A DNA stretch of 64,000 nucleotides from Cheiracanthium punctorium (lineage: Eukaryota > Arthropoda > Arachnida > Araneae > Cheiracanthiidae), in the NCBI GenBank assembly GCA_038373885.1, contig JAWZYV010013555.1:372001-436000 (forward strand), given 5' to 3'. The notes beneath the pieces are model-generated. The model saw only the letters and a program-made list of their open reading frames with translations. It made no database searches and had not been told where the DNA came from. The position numbers and the translations under genes were made by a program. Below, one piece after another: positions 1 to 10,800 of the stretch (the first letter of the stretch is position 1; every line of letters begins with the position of its first letter).

Positions 1-430
1 CAAAGTGAGAGACTTAGACTATTTTTCAGAATTATCAAGTAAAGTATTTTACAAAATACTTAGTAAACTGCATTAATAGATTGTAAGTTGTAATTTTTTT
101 CTTTTAGAAGTTTAGCACATTGGTATATTTTATGTTCTGATAAGTCGTTGAATAGTTCTTGAAATAAACTAACAGATCTATACCTGGAAAATTTTATAGA
201 AGTGAAGAACTTTGGTATTTTTCGAATGTTACGAACTTGATACATTTTTTCTGAAGTGTTAGATATGTGAAATTGTCTTTTTAGAAACATTGAATTATTC
301 AACTTAGTGCATTTCAGTTACTCTTTCAAGATAACGGACTTGGAATTTTTTACAAATAGCAAGCTAGTAACTTGCTAAACATGCTTATTGCAAATAGTTT
401 TAAATATCGATCTTAAAAATTATCAAAGTT
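1..430 (-). repeat. Inverted copy of ~0.4-kb repeat
   Basis: Read on the minus strand, this stretch aligns with plus-strand sequence around 60950-61400 for about 400 bases, with clear blocks such as TATCTTGAAAG, AAAAATACCAAAGTTC and CAGAACATAAAATA in the same order. It contains an 80-codon open frame (60-302), rich in K, I, S and Y, with no recognised domain. The homologous far-end copies carry stops in the same frame, so I cannot tell whether this frame is a real gene or chance openness in a repeat. Confidence 0.6.
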
Positions 431-486
431 TTAACTACTAAACAGAAATAAACAAATTAAAATATAACAAATTAAGTAGACACTGC

Positions 487-704
487 GATGTGTCTACTTA
501 ATTTATTATGCAGTGTTATTGCAATGTTTGAAAAAAAATCTCCGTCATAATGACAAGTACATTTGTTCTCGCATATCTCTCTTGCAATATACGACATGTC
601 AACCATAAACCATGCTTTACTACTTATAAGACTCTCTCTCTCATCAACATGTATTCTATTCGAACAAGCATGTATCCTTTGCGAAGGATGGTCTTAACCC
701 CGAC
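487..704 (-). pseudogene. Out-of-frame C-terminal remnant of AlkB-PC4 gene
   Basis: Just past the TAG stop of the AlkB-PC4 ORF, another minus-strand frame stays open for about 65 codons. It has a possible metal-binding motif DHPSQRIHACS, then AWFMVDMSYIAREICENKC and a CHYDG motif, ending at a stop near 487. A related peptide with the core YIAREIWEKKC occurs at 62.9-63.0 kb, which argues that this was real coding sequence. I infer that the ancestral protein continued through this segment and that a stop plus a frameshift cut it off here; an unrecognised splice is the alternative. Confidence 0.55.
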
Positions 705-1871
705 CTATGTTTTTAAAATTTCCTGATGTACTATATCCATTAATTGTTGTTTAGTCTCATCATAATTACAATGGGGTTCACGGTTACATTTTAACGGTTT
801 TAATTTTAAAGTTAAATGAGGTAGGGTCGTCGTATATAGCGTTTTTAAAATGCATTCAGATATTTCATTTCTCATTTCACAGAGTTTTAATACTTGGTCA
901 TTTAAAAGTGTTAAGGAAATTGGATTTAACGTAAATGAATCTCCCGTTTTATAAATTTGTTGTAAAATACATTTTAAATCATCATTAAATACAGATAAAT
1001 GATTATTACAAATAAAAGAGGTATTGTTATGGCATATATTAAAATCTAATAGTTTTACAATAAATTCGATCCATGTGGAAGGGTTCATCACGACTCCCTG
1101 ACCTGTTGGTATATAGTGTAATTGGGCGTTCTGAATAAATTGTCTAATATGAATCTTCAAGTCAGTTCTTTCATCGTGAAGTGAAACGTAGATAAGTCTT
1201 TCCAAGTGCCATGTACCATTTACAGAAGCACATAAGCTATGGTAAAGATGATCCGTCCAATCGTCCAACTTTGCCCTTTTCGGGGAAGGCTCATAAATGT
1301 ACATTTTGGCAAATGTTAGGTCAATGTGCGGGTCTGTCACATAAGTTTCAGAAGGAATACCATGCGTTAAAAGTTTTTTGGTTGGGGGATATATCTTACA
1401 CATTGAAAAATGTTCTAATTTAATGGTAGTGGATTCACAGTTTGCTGGTTTAAAATCCAAAGTTCGTTTAGATCCAAAACTTAGAATGCATACACCTGAT
1501 GATAGGTCCAGAGAAAAATCTTCGTAGTTACCGTCTTCAATTGAAGACTGGCCGTCAGAGGATAAGTTCACTTGTACCAAATTAAATTCATAATTTGTTG
1601 CTTTCTGTAGATCATCACGTAGTTTTTGCAAAATGGGTAGCCAAGAGGAAACAGAGAATGTCGCTCCCGAAAAACTATCACTTATTCCTTCATCTGCAAA
1701 AGTAATTACTTTCCTTTTCGAAGTAAGTTTATTTTCATTGCTTTCCAGACGCTTTGCGTCTAAAGGCAATTCCATCAATTCTTGCAGCAACACATCCGCA
1801 TCACTTTTTGTATAAAACTCGGGAGTGTATTCAACGTTAAAGTTATTTTCGATCGATTCAATCAAAGACAT
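705..1871 (-). CDS. AlkB/ALKBH2-like pseudoenzyme fused to PC4 domain
   Basis: Single uninterrupted 388-codon ORF. I start at the ATG at 1871 (A at -3); the frame is open 8 codons further but without an ATG. Residues about 10-195 follow the ALKBH2 pattern: YTPEFYTKSDADVLLQEL, then FADEGISDSFSGATFS, EFNLVQVN, ILSFGSKRTLDF and HIDLTFAKM. AlkB enzymes are iron/2-oxoglutarate dioxygenases that repair alkylated DNA. Here the HxD iron motif reads GNY, and the arginines of the usual RxNxTFR segment are H and A; only the distal His (THGIP) is kept. It therefore looks catalytically dead. Residues about 215-275 resemble the PC4/SUB1 single-stranded-DNA-binding domain: LERLIYVSLHDERTDLKIHI, then IPTGQGVVMNPSTWIEF. 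No introns are seen. A lost C-terminal extension lies just downstream. The likely role, DNA or damage binding without catalysis, is inference; a decaying gene is the alternative. Confidence 0.75.
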   Translation of the reverse strand: MSLIESIENNFNVEYTPEFYTKSDADVLLQELMELPLDAKRLESNENKLTSKRKVITFADEGISDSFSGATFSVSSWLPILQKLRDDLQKATNYEFNLVQVNLSSDGQSSIEDGNYEDFSLDLSSGVCILSFGSKRTLDFKPANCESTTIKLEHFSMCKIYPPTKKLLTHGIPSETYVTDPHIDLTFAKMYIYEPSPKRAKLDDWTDHLYHSLCASVNGTWHLERLIYVSLHDERTDLKIHIRQFIQNAQLHYIPTGQGVVMNPSTWIEFIVKLLDFNICHNNTSFICNNHLSVFNDDLKCILQQIYKTGDSFTLNPISLTLLNDQVLKLCEMRNEISECILKTLYTTTLPHLTLKLKPLKCNREPHCNYDETKQQLMDIVHQEILKT

Positions 1872-1895
1872 TTTTGAAACTCGGTGAAAAATCAA

Positions 1896-4800
1896 TTAAA
1901 ACATACGTCTGAAGTATAGGCGCACACAGTGTAAAGGTAGTCTCGCACCCACACCTGGCCACTTTATCTAACTAAAATGTCTTCATACTGGTTCTTTAAA
2001 AAAAATCGATAAATAAAAATCACGTGATCACCCAAGCGCCCTCTACCTTAAAACTTTCTCAACCCTGTAGATATTGCATCATCTAACTTGCCTTAGCCTG
2101 TTAGAGAGAGTTGCCACTAAATGTAAATAGTACATCCTGCCAACAAACATATCAGATATTGAATCATCACAGATTTGCACACGTCACTATCAGCTGTCTT
2201 CTGCGCATGTCACTTCCTTATCTCTTATCTGATCTGTGATACCTTATAAGAGAAAACCAGTTTTTCAGTTGCCGTTAAATTTGTAGAGTTAGTAGGTTGG
2301 GTGTAGGTAAACTGTCCTGCAACGTATACGTAAGAATTCTTTAGCCGAGCAAACAGATGTTTTGTCTGCATGTAACAAGAGTGTTGTCCGGTATTTTTTT
2401 CAGGTATTATAATTGCTTATATTTTTTTCTGATATATGTTGTGATTAGCTATCTTTTAGAGTTATAAGTTTAATTTATTTGCAAGTTTATTTAATAATTT
2501 TTGTTTACGACTTTATTAAATAAAAAAATTTAGTTTATTAAACAATAATTTTAAACAATAATTTTAGTTTATGAATTTATAAAAATTATGTCTCTATCTT
2601 TGTAAAATTTAAGTCTATAAAAAAAACTGAGTGTAAAAATTTTGATGTGTTTACTTTATTAGCAAGTTTTCATTAATAATTTTAGTTTATGAATTTATTA
2701 AAAGGATGTCTAAATGTTTGTAAAATGTAAGTATATAAAAAAATTGAGTGCCTTTCATCGCAAGTAAAGAATCTGAACTCCGATTTTTATATTAGAATAA
2801 TCATAATGTATTTAATACGTGTTCAATAGATATCCTATACTAAATTCACATGCATTTGTCAAAATTAGATCATGTTTTTCAGTACTAAATACCTATTTTA
2901 TAAATAAATACTCCTTCATCTGCAATGCCTATAATTTATTACTGTTATTTATCAAAACTGAACAAAAATAATTTGCTTTAGTATAATGATCTTTGCTAAT
3001 TGTTTCACAGAAATTAATTTAATGATTCATTATTTTCCTAAGCGATGTAAAATATATTAATCGTTGTAGCTTAATTTTGATATTTTATTTTAGAATATAA
3101 TGCCGATGTTTACTAAACGGATAGGTTTCTATTTTCTGAAACATTGAAATGGCTTTAATCTAACATGTAATCATCTTAATCCATAAGTCCCCATTTTTGA
3201 ACATAGAATGAAGCACATGTCCACACAATTCTGTACTGCATACCCCTAACAGCCTCCCTGGGTTTATCGGGAAACTAGCCCAGTGTTATTTAACCGGTTT
3301 TCCCGATATGAACGCACTTTCGCATGTCACGTGTAGGCATTTCTTATCTCAATTAATTATCAGTTACAAACTTGGGATATCGCATGCACGTGATTTATTT
3401 ATGCTGTGGATATATTTGTGCGTTATTTAAGTACTTTTATTATTTTTTTCATCTCTCGCGTGTATAAGTTCATGGTAAGTTGTTTAACATTATCTATGTA
3501 TTATTTTAGTTGCATATAGGAGGATACCATAGTTCTAATTTGCTTTGCCTGATGATCACAATTGATTAGCCCTTACTTATATTTTTTTTCAAATTGTTTT
3601 ACTTGAAAATAATTATGTGGTTATTATAGTTTGGTAATTATATTTTCCACTTTTGATGTGTTGCACTTTTAAGTGGGATTTTTTCTAAGTTTCAGAAAAG
3701 ATTCAAGAAAATATTTCTACATCATCATACCTAAACAAGTTAATTCAAAATTTTAATAACAGATAACAGCGAAATTAATAATTCCATAAAATTTACTAAA
3801 ATTCATTAAAAGGAACTCAGAAACCCAGGGGTGGCTCCAATGGGGGGTCCGGGGGGGCACGTGCCCCCCGTCGGGGAACTCTTGACCCCCTATCGGGGCT
3901 ATTTGATTAATTCGTCGGGGAATTTTCATAAGAAGAAATCTATATTTTAGAGTTTTAATTTTGATTTTGCGATTGAAAAAAATTAATTTTGTACTTTTTA
4001 AATACACATGAAAGGCAAATGAGTATTGGAGATTGAAGCGGAAATGTTTACATTTCTGGGAGATAGCTCATTGGGGGGGGGTATATTCCTCAAAACTTCT
4101 GAGTAATGGCTAAAACTACTTTCCGTTTTCATTCATCTCTTATCTCTGCGATCCTTTTTATGTCGAAAAACAGCCACTTCCTGCATCTTCCAATACTGTG
4201 ATGTGTTGACGAACGGCGGGGGAGACTTCAAATTTGAATAGTGTATACTTGAAATCTGTGATCCCACTCTTAGGAGGCATTTTACTGGATTTGCAGCAAG
4301 ACATCAATCTTAAGGTAACAAAAGTGCCATTCTATTCTTCAAACGACAAATTTATGAGACCACATGTGCGACCACTTTCTATTCGAGGCTCTTTTAATTG
4401 CTTAAAATTGCTTAAACGATTGTGCATTTTGTCGCCTACACCATAGAAAAGTACAATATCTGTGTGGGTGGTCGGGATGGGGGAGACAGTGACCTCTAAT
4501 TAGACCAGTCGGGTATATAAAAAATTTCGAGGGAAGGGAAGTATGACTTTGCTTACACAAGCAAATGGGGGATGTTCTTTTCTTCCAGAAATACGGTTTT
4601 TGTATTTTTATTGGTCCTCGATGAGAGAATGATGAGAAAGAAATGGTTCGTCGAAATATCCCGTGTATTTTTATTTTTTCTTCGCAAACCCATAGTACAT
4701 CATTTTTCCAACACTTGTTATTGTGCATTGTGCTAGTGAGTTAGACAGAGTTTAGAATAGTGGGCATTTTGTTTTCTTGTTACGGCAGCATAGCATATCA
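1896..4800. other. AT-rich intergenic stretch
   Basis: No supported gene. The sequence is very AT-rich with many short homopolymers. A TATAAG at 2245 is followed by TCAGTT at 2265 and a GGTAAAC donor-like site, but the spacing is short for a TATA/Inr pair. A GC-rich palindromic patch near 3830-3900 is listed separately. Confidence 0.5.
3822..3910. repeat. GC-rich MITE relic with palindromic core
   Basis: Contains GGGGGGCACGTGCCCCCC, an 18-base perfect palindrome, followed by CGTCGGGGAACTC and CCCTATCGGGGC. A related patch (GTGCCCCCTCGTCGGGGAGT) occurs at 14482-14545. Both look like ends of an old non-autonomous DNA transposon. Confidence 0.4.
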
Positions 4801-4839
4801 TTATGAAGTTTATAAAAGTTTAATTTCACTTTTGGCTTT

Positions 4840-4928
4840 ATGTTTCCTAAAAAGAACATCGGTGGTGCCAAAAGCACAAGATATAAAGTACAGTGTGCTT
4901 TATGTCGTGATATTTTTGATAATGATTA

Positions 4929-4959
<31 letters not shown>

Positions 4960-5137
4960 CATAGGATAACTAAGCATTCAGATCTTCATAAACAAAATCG
5001 ACTGGCGCCTGTTCAATTACCAAGGGGAATTAAGAGAAAGAATACTTGGGATATTTCTTCTTGCTCTTCGAATGTATGTTTATCTACTGAATTAGAGAAA
5101 GAAAACCCTTCAAGTTCATCAGATCCACAAGCTTCAA
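4840..5137 (+). CDS. Zinc-finger-like first exon (partial gene)
   Basis: Open frame from an ATG at 4840 to a good splice donor (CAA|GTAAGT at 5138). The peptide begins MFPKKNIGGAKSTRYKVQ and contains CALC followed by HRITKHSD, a C2-H2-like finger, then a Ser-rich, acidic tail. The finger is interrupted by a run of about 29 A that encodes nine consecutive lysines, probably replication slippage. TATAAAAG lies at 4811. No downstream exon was found; the Gypsy element at 5208 lies in what would be the intron. Such N-terminal fingers are common in transposase-derived ORFs, so this may be a transposon remnant and not a host gene. Confidence 0.4.
4932..4960 (+). repeat. Poly-A run inside finger exon
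   Basis: About 29 consecutive A interrupt the finger between its cysteine and histidine pairs. It keeps the frame open as polylysine. Confidence 0.8.
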
Positions 5138-5207
5138 GTAAGTTATACGTAAATTACATTCATATATATATTTTAAATGTGTTTAAAAGCTTTAATTAAT
5201 ATATGTT

Positions 5208-5361
5208 TGTAATAATATTAGAATTAACTGTGATACTAACTGTACCTAAGATTAACTGTAACCCACCGTTTAACTGTACAACAATAATATCTGTTTGTTT
5301 ACTCTCGTATATTTTGCTAACTGTGCATTTCTGGCTTAACGACATTATAATTAATGTTATA
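5208..5361 (+). repeat. 5' LTR of Gypsy derivative
   Basis: Starts TGTAATAATATTAGAATTAA and ends with TA where the 3' copy ends with CA. Confidence 0.88.
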
Positions 5362-5412
5362 TGTTGCCGAAACTATTTTATTCCGAAACTTAACGTTAAG
5401 TATTAAAAGAAA

Positions 5413-5603
5413 ATGCCAGCAGACGACAGAGCAAATAGCACCGCGATGAACGCAAGAGCACCGAATCCGCTAAGCCTAAACGGCGGTAGCGAACCATCCA
5501 AAGCATGGAAGGATTGGTACCAACAATTTCTTTGGTACGCCACTGTAATCGACTTGGAAAACAAAGATGAAAAAGTGAAGATTGCTGTATTTATGTCCTC
5601 TTT
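5413..5603 (+). pseudogene. Truncated gag N-terminus of Gypsy derivative
   Basis: Begins MPADDRANSTAMNARAP and contains KAWKDWYQQFLWYATVIDL, typical of the N-terminal part of Gypsy gag proteins of the K02A2.6-like type. Similarity stops near 5600, where sequence from the end of RNase H begins. The junction is out of frame (gag and pol frames differ), so no fusion protein forms. The deletion is inferred to have removed roughly 3 kb. Confidence 0.7.
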
Positions 5604-7115
5604 GAAAAGATACCTCGTTTACAGCGTATAATGTTTGACATAATCCCATATCGTCCAGAAATTGTGTATAAGAAAGGGACTGAGATGTTCATTGCTGATA
5701 CCCTGAGCAGAGACTGTACACCATCTATAGACAATGACACTCCTGAACTACAAATGGAAATCCATATCGTAGTTCCTATGACAGAAGCAAGGACAAGTGA
5801 GTTACTTGAAGCTCTTCAGGTGGATCCTGAACTGTCCATTCTAATGAATGCAGTTCTTGAAGGTTGGCCTGAAGATGTCAAAAATGTCCCAGAATGCATA
5901 AAAAAGTACTGGACATTTCGAGATGAGTTTGCCGTGCATGAAGGCATTCTCTTCAGAAGTGATAGGATAGTGATACCGGACAAACTGAAGGAAGCAACGC
6001 TGAAAACAATTCATCTTGGACATCTAGGAATCCAACGTTCGCTGAATAGAGCAAGAGAAAATGTCTATTGGTACGGGATGAACAATGATGTGACCACTTA
6101 CGTCAATAAGTGCAAGATATGTCAACAGCGTCAAAGGGACGAGCCTGAAGAACCCTTGATGCTAAACCCAATACCTGAAAGGCCATGGCAAATTTGTGCG
6201 ATCGATATCTTTCATCTGGCTAGAAAAAATTATTTAGTGATAGCAGATAGCTATTCTGGCTATTTTGATTTCAGCATCCTACGAGATTTATCTTCAACAA
6301 CCGTGATCAAGACCTTGAAAAATTGGTTTGCCACACACGGAGTTCCAGAGACTCTGTGCTGTGACGCAGGAACTCAACTGATCTCGAGAGAATTATACAC
6401 GTTTGCCGAAAACTACAACTTCAGCATACAAGTTTCAAGCCCTGAACACAAACGTTCGAATAGTCTGGCTGAACGCTATGTTCAAGAAGAAAAAGCCCTA
6501 ATATCAAAATGTGTTGCAGATGAATCTGATATCTATTTAGCTCTACTAAATAGTAGAAACACGCCAAGAGCAAATCTAGGATCACCTACGCAGCGACTCA
6601 TGGGTAGAAGAACGAAAGAAACATTGCCCGTCTGCTCCAAACTCCTTGAGCCGAGACTAATTAAGAATGTTTCGTCCAAACTTGGAATACTGAGACAGGT
6701 ATCGAAAGCTTACAGGGATAGAGGATCGAGACCAAAGCAACCAATGGTGGTAGGACAGAAGGTATTGTTCCGTAGAGGACACAGAAAATGGAGCCCAGCT
6801 GAAGTAATTACCCCGGCTCAAAGTCCCAGGTCATACATAATCCGTACTCCAGAAGGTGCCACCTATCGAAGAAATTCGTGGTTTCTTCGGCCAGACTCCT
6901 CCAAACAAGAAGCTCCCCAACAACTCGTTGATGACTCTCCAACCCTGGCAGCACCACCGCAGGAAGAACAACGAGGTAGTGATTTAGAGCCTTCGCAGCC
7001 AACACCGCTGGAGCCAGTTCCTGAGAGACCAAAGTCAACTGTGACTAATACTACCCAAACCAGATCGGGAAGGATTGTGAGAAAACCTCAGAGACTGGAC
7101 TTGCAAAATTCTTAA
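5604..7115 (+). CDS. Gypsy RNase H C-terminus plus intact integrase
   Basis: Open frame of about 500 codons; the first ATG is at 5631 but homology starts near 5604 at the deletion junction. It opens with an RNase H tail (VYKKGTEMFIADTLSR), then an H-H-C-C integrase finger (HLGHLGIQRSLNRARE and CKICQQRQ), and the DDE core with D in AIDIF, D in CCDAGTQ and E in NSLAERYVQ. The C-terminal region ends in TRSGRIVRKPQRLDL, common in K02A2.6-like Gypsy pol proteins. No stop or frameshift is visible. No gag or RT is linked to it, so it would act only in trans, if expressed from the LTR. Confidence 0.85.
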   Translation, partial: EKIPRLQRIMFDIIPYRPEIVYKKGTEMFIADTLSRDCTPSIDNDTPELQMEIHIVVPMTEARTSELLEALQVDPELSILMNAVLEGWPEDVKNVPECIKKYWTFRDEFAVHEGILFRSDRIVIPDKLKEATLKTIHLGHLGIQRSLNRARENVYWYGMNNDVTTYVNKCKICQQRQRDEPEEPLMLNPIPERPWQICAIDIFHLARKNYLVIADSYSGYFDFSILRDLSSTTVIKTLKNWFATHGVPETLCCDAGTQLISRELYTFAENYNFSIQVSSPEHKRSNSLAERYVQEEKALISKCVADESDIYLALLNSRNTPRANLGSPTQRLMGRRTKETLPVCSKLLEPRLIKNVSSKLGILRQVSKAYRDRGSRPKQPMVVGQKVLFRRGHRKWSPAEVITPAQSPRSYIIRTPEGATYRRNSWFLRPDSSKQEAPQQLVDDSPTLAAPPQEEQRGSDLEPSQPTPLEPVPERPKSTVTNTTQTRSGRIVRKPQRLDLQNS

Positions 7116-7127
7116 ACTTAAATCTTT

Positions 7128-7148
7128 AAAAAAAAAAAAAAGGGAAGA
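7128..7148 (+). other. Polypurine tract
   Basis: An A-run followed by GGGAAGA directly before the 3' LTR; plus-strand primer site for reverse transcription. Confidence 0.75.
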
Positions 7149-7302
7149 TGTAATAATATTAGAATTAACTGTGATACTAACTGTACCTAAGATTAACTGT
7201 AACCCACCGTTTAACTGTACAATAATAATATCTGTTTGTTTACTCTCGTATATTTTGCTAACTGTGTATTTCTGGCTTAACGACATTATAATTAATGTTA
7301 CA
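7149..7302 (+). repeat. 3' LTR of Gypsy derivative
   Basis: TGTAATAATATT to GTTACA, about 98% identical by eye to the 5' LTR, followed by the TSD ATGTT. Confidence 0.88.
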
Positions 7303-7349
7303 ATGTTATTATTAAAAATATGGTCAGTTTGTTTCTTTCTTTTTCTAAG

Positions 7350-7828
7350 CAGGGGTTCCCAAACTTCTTCCGTCGCGGCACCCTTGTCAGGCTAAAAACA
7401 TTTCGTGGCACCCTTTTCAGGCTAAAACTTTCGCGGCAGGTTTCCTTTAAAGCAATATGAATATGAAGGTTAGAATAAAGCAGTTTGGATGCATTTTACA
7501 TTACTTTTTTTATTATGTTTATAGGGGTAAGTATAAAAAAAGTACTACATTGGGAAAGGGATGTAGAATTTTGATACCAACCTCCCCCATTTCAGGGAGT
7601 TCCTGTAAAAGAGAGGCTACTGGACACAACTTTCTTGAACTAGACTGAAATATTTTTGTTTGAGCCCACTTGGTCATCTACTTGGTCAACTTTTTTGTGG
7701 AATACCGGTTCAGAGGAAGTTATTTGATTATACTCCACCAAAACACTTTTCTTGGTTATCTTCATGACACCCATGGAATACGCTCGTGGCACCCTAGGGT
7801 GCCGCGGCACACAGTTTGGGAACCTCTG
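7350..7828. mobile_element. hAT-like MITE
   Basis: Terminal inverted repeats CAGGGGTTCCCAAACT and AGTTTGGGAACCTCTG bound 479 bp with no transposase. The ends also share GCGGCACCCT-like subterminal copies in inverted order. The CAGRG start is typical of hAT. Flanks (TTTCTAAG and CTCTAAAG) are only partly similar, so the TSD is decayed. Confidence 0.7.
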
Positions 7829-10800
7829 CTCTAAAGCATTGAATTATATATTCTAAGCACTTGCTTTTTGTTATGTATTTGTACAAATATACTATGCCCA
7901 AGGGCGGATCCAGAAATATTTTTCAGGAAGGGTGCAAAGCTTGTATACCAATTCAGAATTGCATGAACATGCAATTTTATTTGAAGCGTATTTTTACTAG
8001 TGTAAATATTTTCCTCTCGGGGAATTCGCGCCCCTGTGCCCTCGCCCTAAAACCACCCTTGCCCCTCACACCTCCCCTTATAAAAAAGATTTCAAATTAT
8101 TTTGAGCACAAATTTTGAATGACCACATTCTGCGTTATTTAAAAGTAAAAATAATTTTTAAATAAGGCACATATTTCAAAAACTGAGTCACTTGTTCTGT
8201 CTCAGAAATTTTAAAATACTACTTTAAAGTTTATTTATTAACGGCATTTTAAGGATACATATATATCATTAAATGTCCTTAGACATGGATTCTCGTAATG
8301 GTTTGGAGTGCACTTTTAATCATGGCTGCCGACCCAGAGTCATAACTTTTTGAGCTGAAGCTGGAGTAGAAGTCGGACTTTTTGACATCACATTCTGATT
8401 CTATGAAATGTTGTACAACATTATTGTATTTTAAATTATATTAACTGTCTGAGTACTCTATGAATTAATCTAAATTTTCTCCTAATTGGTCTTTTAAACA
8501 CTATGAGTACTTTTAACTGTGATCTTGCTTTTAAACCATTGATAAGTAACATGTTGTTCACTCCATTATATGTCATTCCCGCTAAATTACAGGACAAGAT
8601 ATACGTTTTAAAAATATATTCTTTCGTTGCAATTTCGATTTTTTTGGTATATTTATCAAATACGATTTAGTAAATGGAGTGAGGACGAAAGGTATGTCTT
8701 TATAAACTTTCAAATTGCATTAATGCAAATTTAAATTAAACACAGATTTAATGTAATTGTATGTAAATTAACAGTATTTTAATTCACGAGTCAAAAGTTT
8801 TTGTGTCAGAAATGTAAAATAAAATTTCCCATTGTATTACTTTTATTCATAGAGCTACAAAATTTATAAGTCTTAATTGATATTTTTTAAAGAGATTTAC
8901 GACTCGGGCGATAAGAAATTTCGGATTTTGTTTACTACGGAAACTTTTTAAAATGTATATTTAATTGTGTAATAAATTGACATGACAAAATATTTATAAA
9001 ATTATTTTACAGTTCATCATCTCTGGCATTCAAAATATGTATAAACCTATGAATATTTAAACGCTTTAACTAAAAATTTTCATTTTAATTAGAAATATTT
9101 TAAACTGGCCGTATTTTATTTATTTATAAGTTAGTGTGTTATGCAATTTATAAAATAAGTATTCTATGTCTTTAAAATTATTTTATCACAGTAATCCTTA
9201 CTTGAACTCTTATAACTGTTGAGAAAGTAAAAAGATATTTTTATAACTAAGTGCTTAATTGGATAATTTAACTATTAACTTCTTTCGAGAAAAAAAAAAT
9301 TAGTACTTTTCTGATTCTTAGATGGCAAATTTGAATAAATTCTAAATATACATTTATTTATAAATAGATTCAATCGAACACAATATGAATGATTTAATCT
9401 TTAATTTTATAAAAGTTTAGCAGTAAGATTTGTTTTTATTTTTATTTTTTGTAATTTAAGAATTAGTCAAATGCATAGTTTGTTTATTTGATAACATACT
9501 TATACATATACAACGAGTGAGAATTCGCACTATATAGCGAAATCTAAGTGGGCAAACCGGCCCTCTTTAGCTAAGAGTTCATAGCTATGCACACCAAGAA
9601 GATTAACAGTTGCAAGGGAATTAGAAATTATTACATTTTGCTTGGGGTAAAAAAAGAATAATAAAAAAATTAAATAATAATAATAACCAGCCCCTCTGAT
9701 AGACCAAAGCCCTCTCCAGTCCAGTATGAAGATGGCTGTGGATAGATCTAAAAATGGAATATAAGTTAAAGGAAACTGATTAATCTTGACTGACAATTTA
9801 ATTTTTATATCGTTGTGGAAAAAATAACTAACTTTTGTGAATTTTAATTCAGTTATTTTACTGCAAAGTAAATAAAAATTATGATATACAGCGTCTATAT
9901 CGTCTTTCCGAAAAGTTCACTTTTATCCTGTAAAATAAGTAAATAAAATAAATAGAATAAAAGTTTTATGTTTGCGTGTAGATTTGTATGTTATATACAG
10001 TGGCGTATCGTAAGCCACTGCAACTTCCCTTATTTTGAATCTTTATACAAATCGCTATTGAATCCATGGATGGCACCAGCATTAATATAAACTATTAAAA
10101 TAAACTAATAGTATGTGTTCTAAACTGATTTTTGAGTTACAGAATTATATGGATCAGAATTCAACTCTTTAACTTTTAAACAGATTAATATTATGTTTGT
10201 TATTCGCCTTATTAATTAAACTCTTTTTTGTTAATGTTGAAATTTTAAAAGTGACACTTTCACTATGAATTATTAGTAAATGAGCTTGCTTTATAAAATT
10301 ATTTATCACGTTTGTGGAAACCTCGTTCACAAAACTATCTTTGAGTATTACAAAAAAGTGAATTTTTATCAAGGTTAGTTTCGCTAAAAATAATTATTTT
10401 TTTGTGTGTCTTAGCAAATTATAGGCTGACCGATTATATTTTTCTGACGATATTTTTTATTTTATTTTATTTTCGATTTTAAAAGAAAGTGGTTAATTTT
10501 CTTCATGAGTGCTTGACTTTATAAAAAAAAATTAATAGCGCATATATTTACGTTCTCTTTCGGAGATTTTTATAATTTATTATTATTATTAACTGAAGCT
10601 TCCAGGGGTACACTTCATAACAATTCTTTTCGAAATTGAGATAACAGTGCCATCTTTCAGCTTTCAATAAGTACTATCACCACATGAATTGTAGAATCAT
10701 TTTAAAGCCTTAGAAACAAGCTATAAAGTTTCGGTATGCCACTTTACTGCGCGCCTTCAAAATCGTTTTTCTCAAAAAAAATTTTTTGTTGTAGAGTGGT

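Larger units (their letters stand above)
5208..7302 (+). mobile_element. Gypsy LTR retrotransposon, internal deletion derivative
   Basis: Two 154-bp LTRs (5208-5361 and 7149-7302) bound a 2.1-kb element flanked by an exact 5-bp target-site duplication ATGTT (5203-5207 and 7303-7307). A polypurine tract (A-run then AGGGAAGA) abuts the 3' LTR, and a TGTTGCCGAAAC primer-binding candidate abuts the 5' LTR. The inside holds only a gag N-terminus and the end of RNase H plus integrase. Protease, RT and most of RNase H are missing, so the copy is non-autonomous. The LTRs differ at about 3 positions, so insertion is recent. Confidence 0.9.

Noticed and set aside
2245..2300. TATAAG plus TCAGTT as a plus-strand promoter
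   Set aside because: Only about 20 bases apart, where arthropod TATA/Inr pairs need about 30, and no gene follows.
4402..4728. 108-codon minus-strand ORF
   Set aside because: Proline/serine-rich text from G/C-biased noncoding sequence, no known motif.
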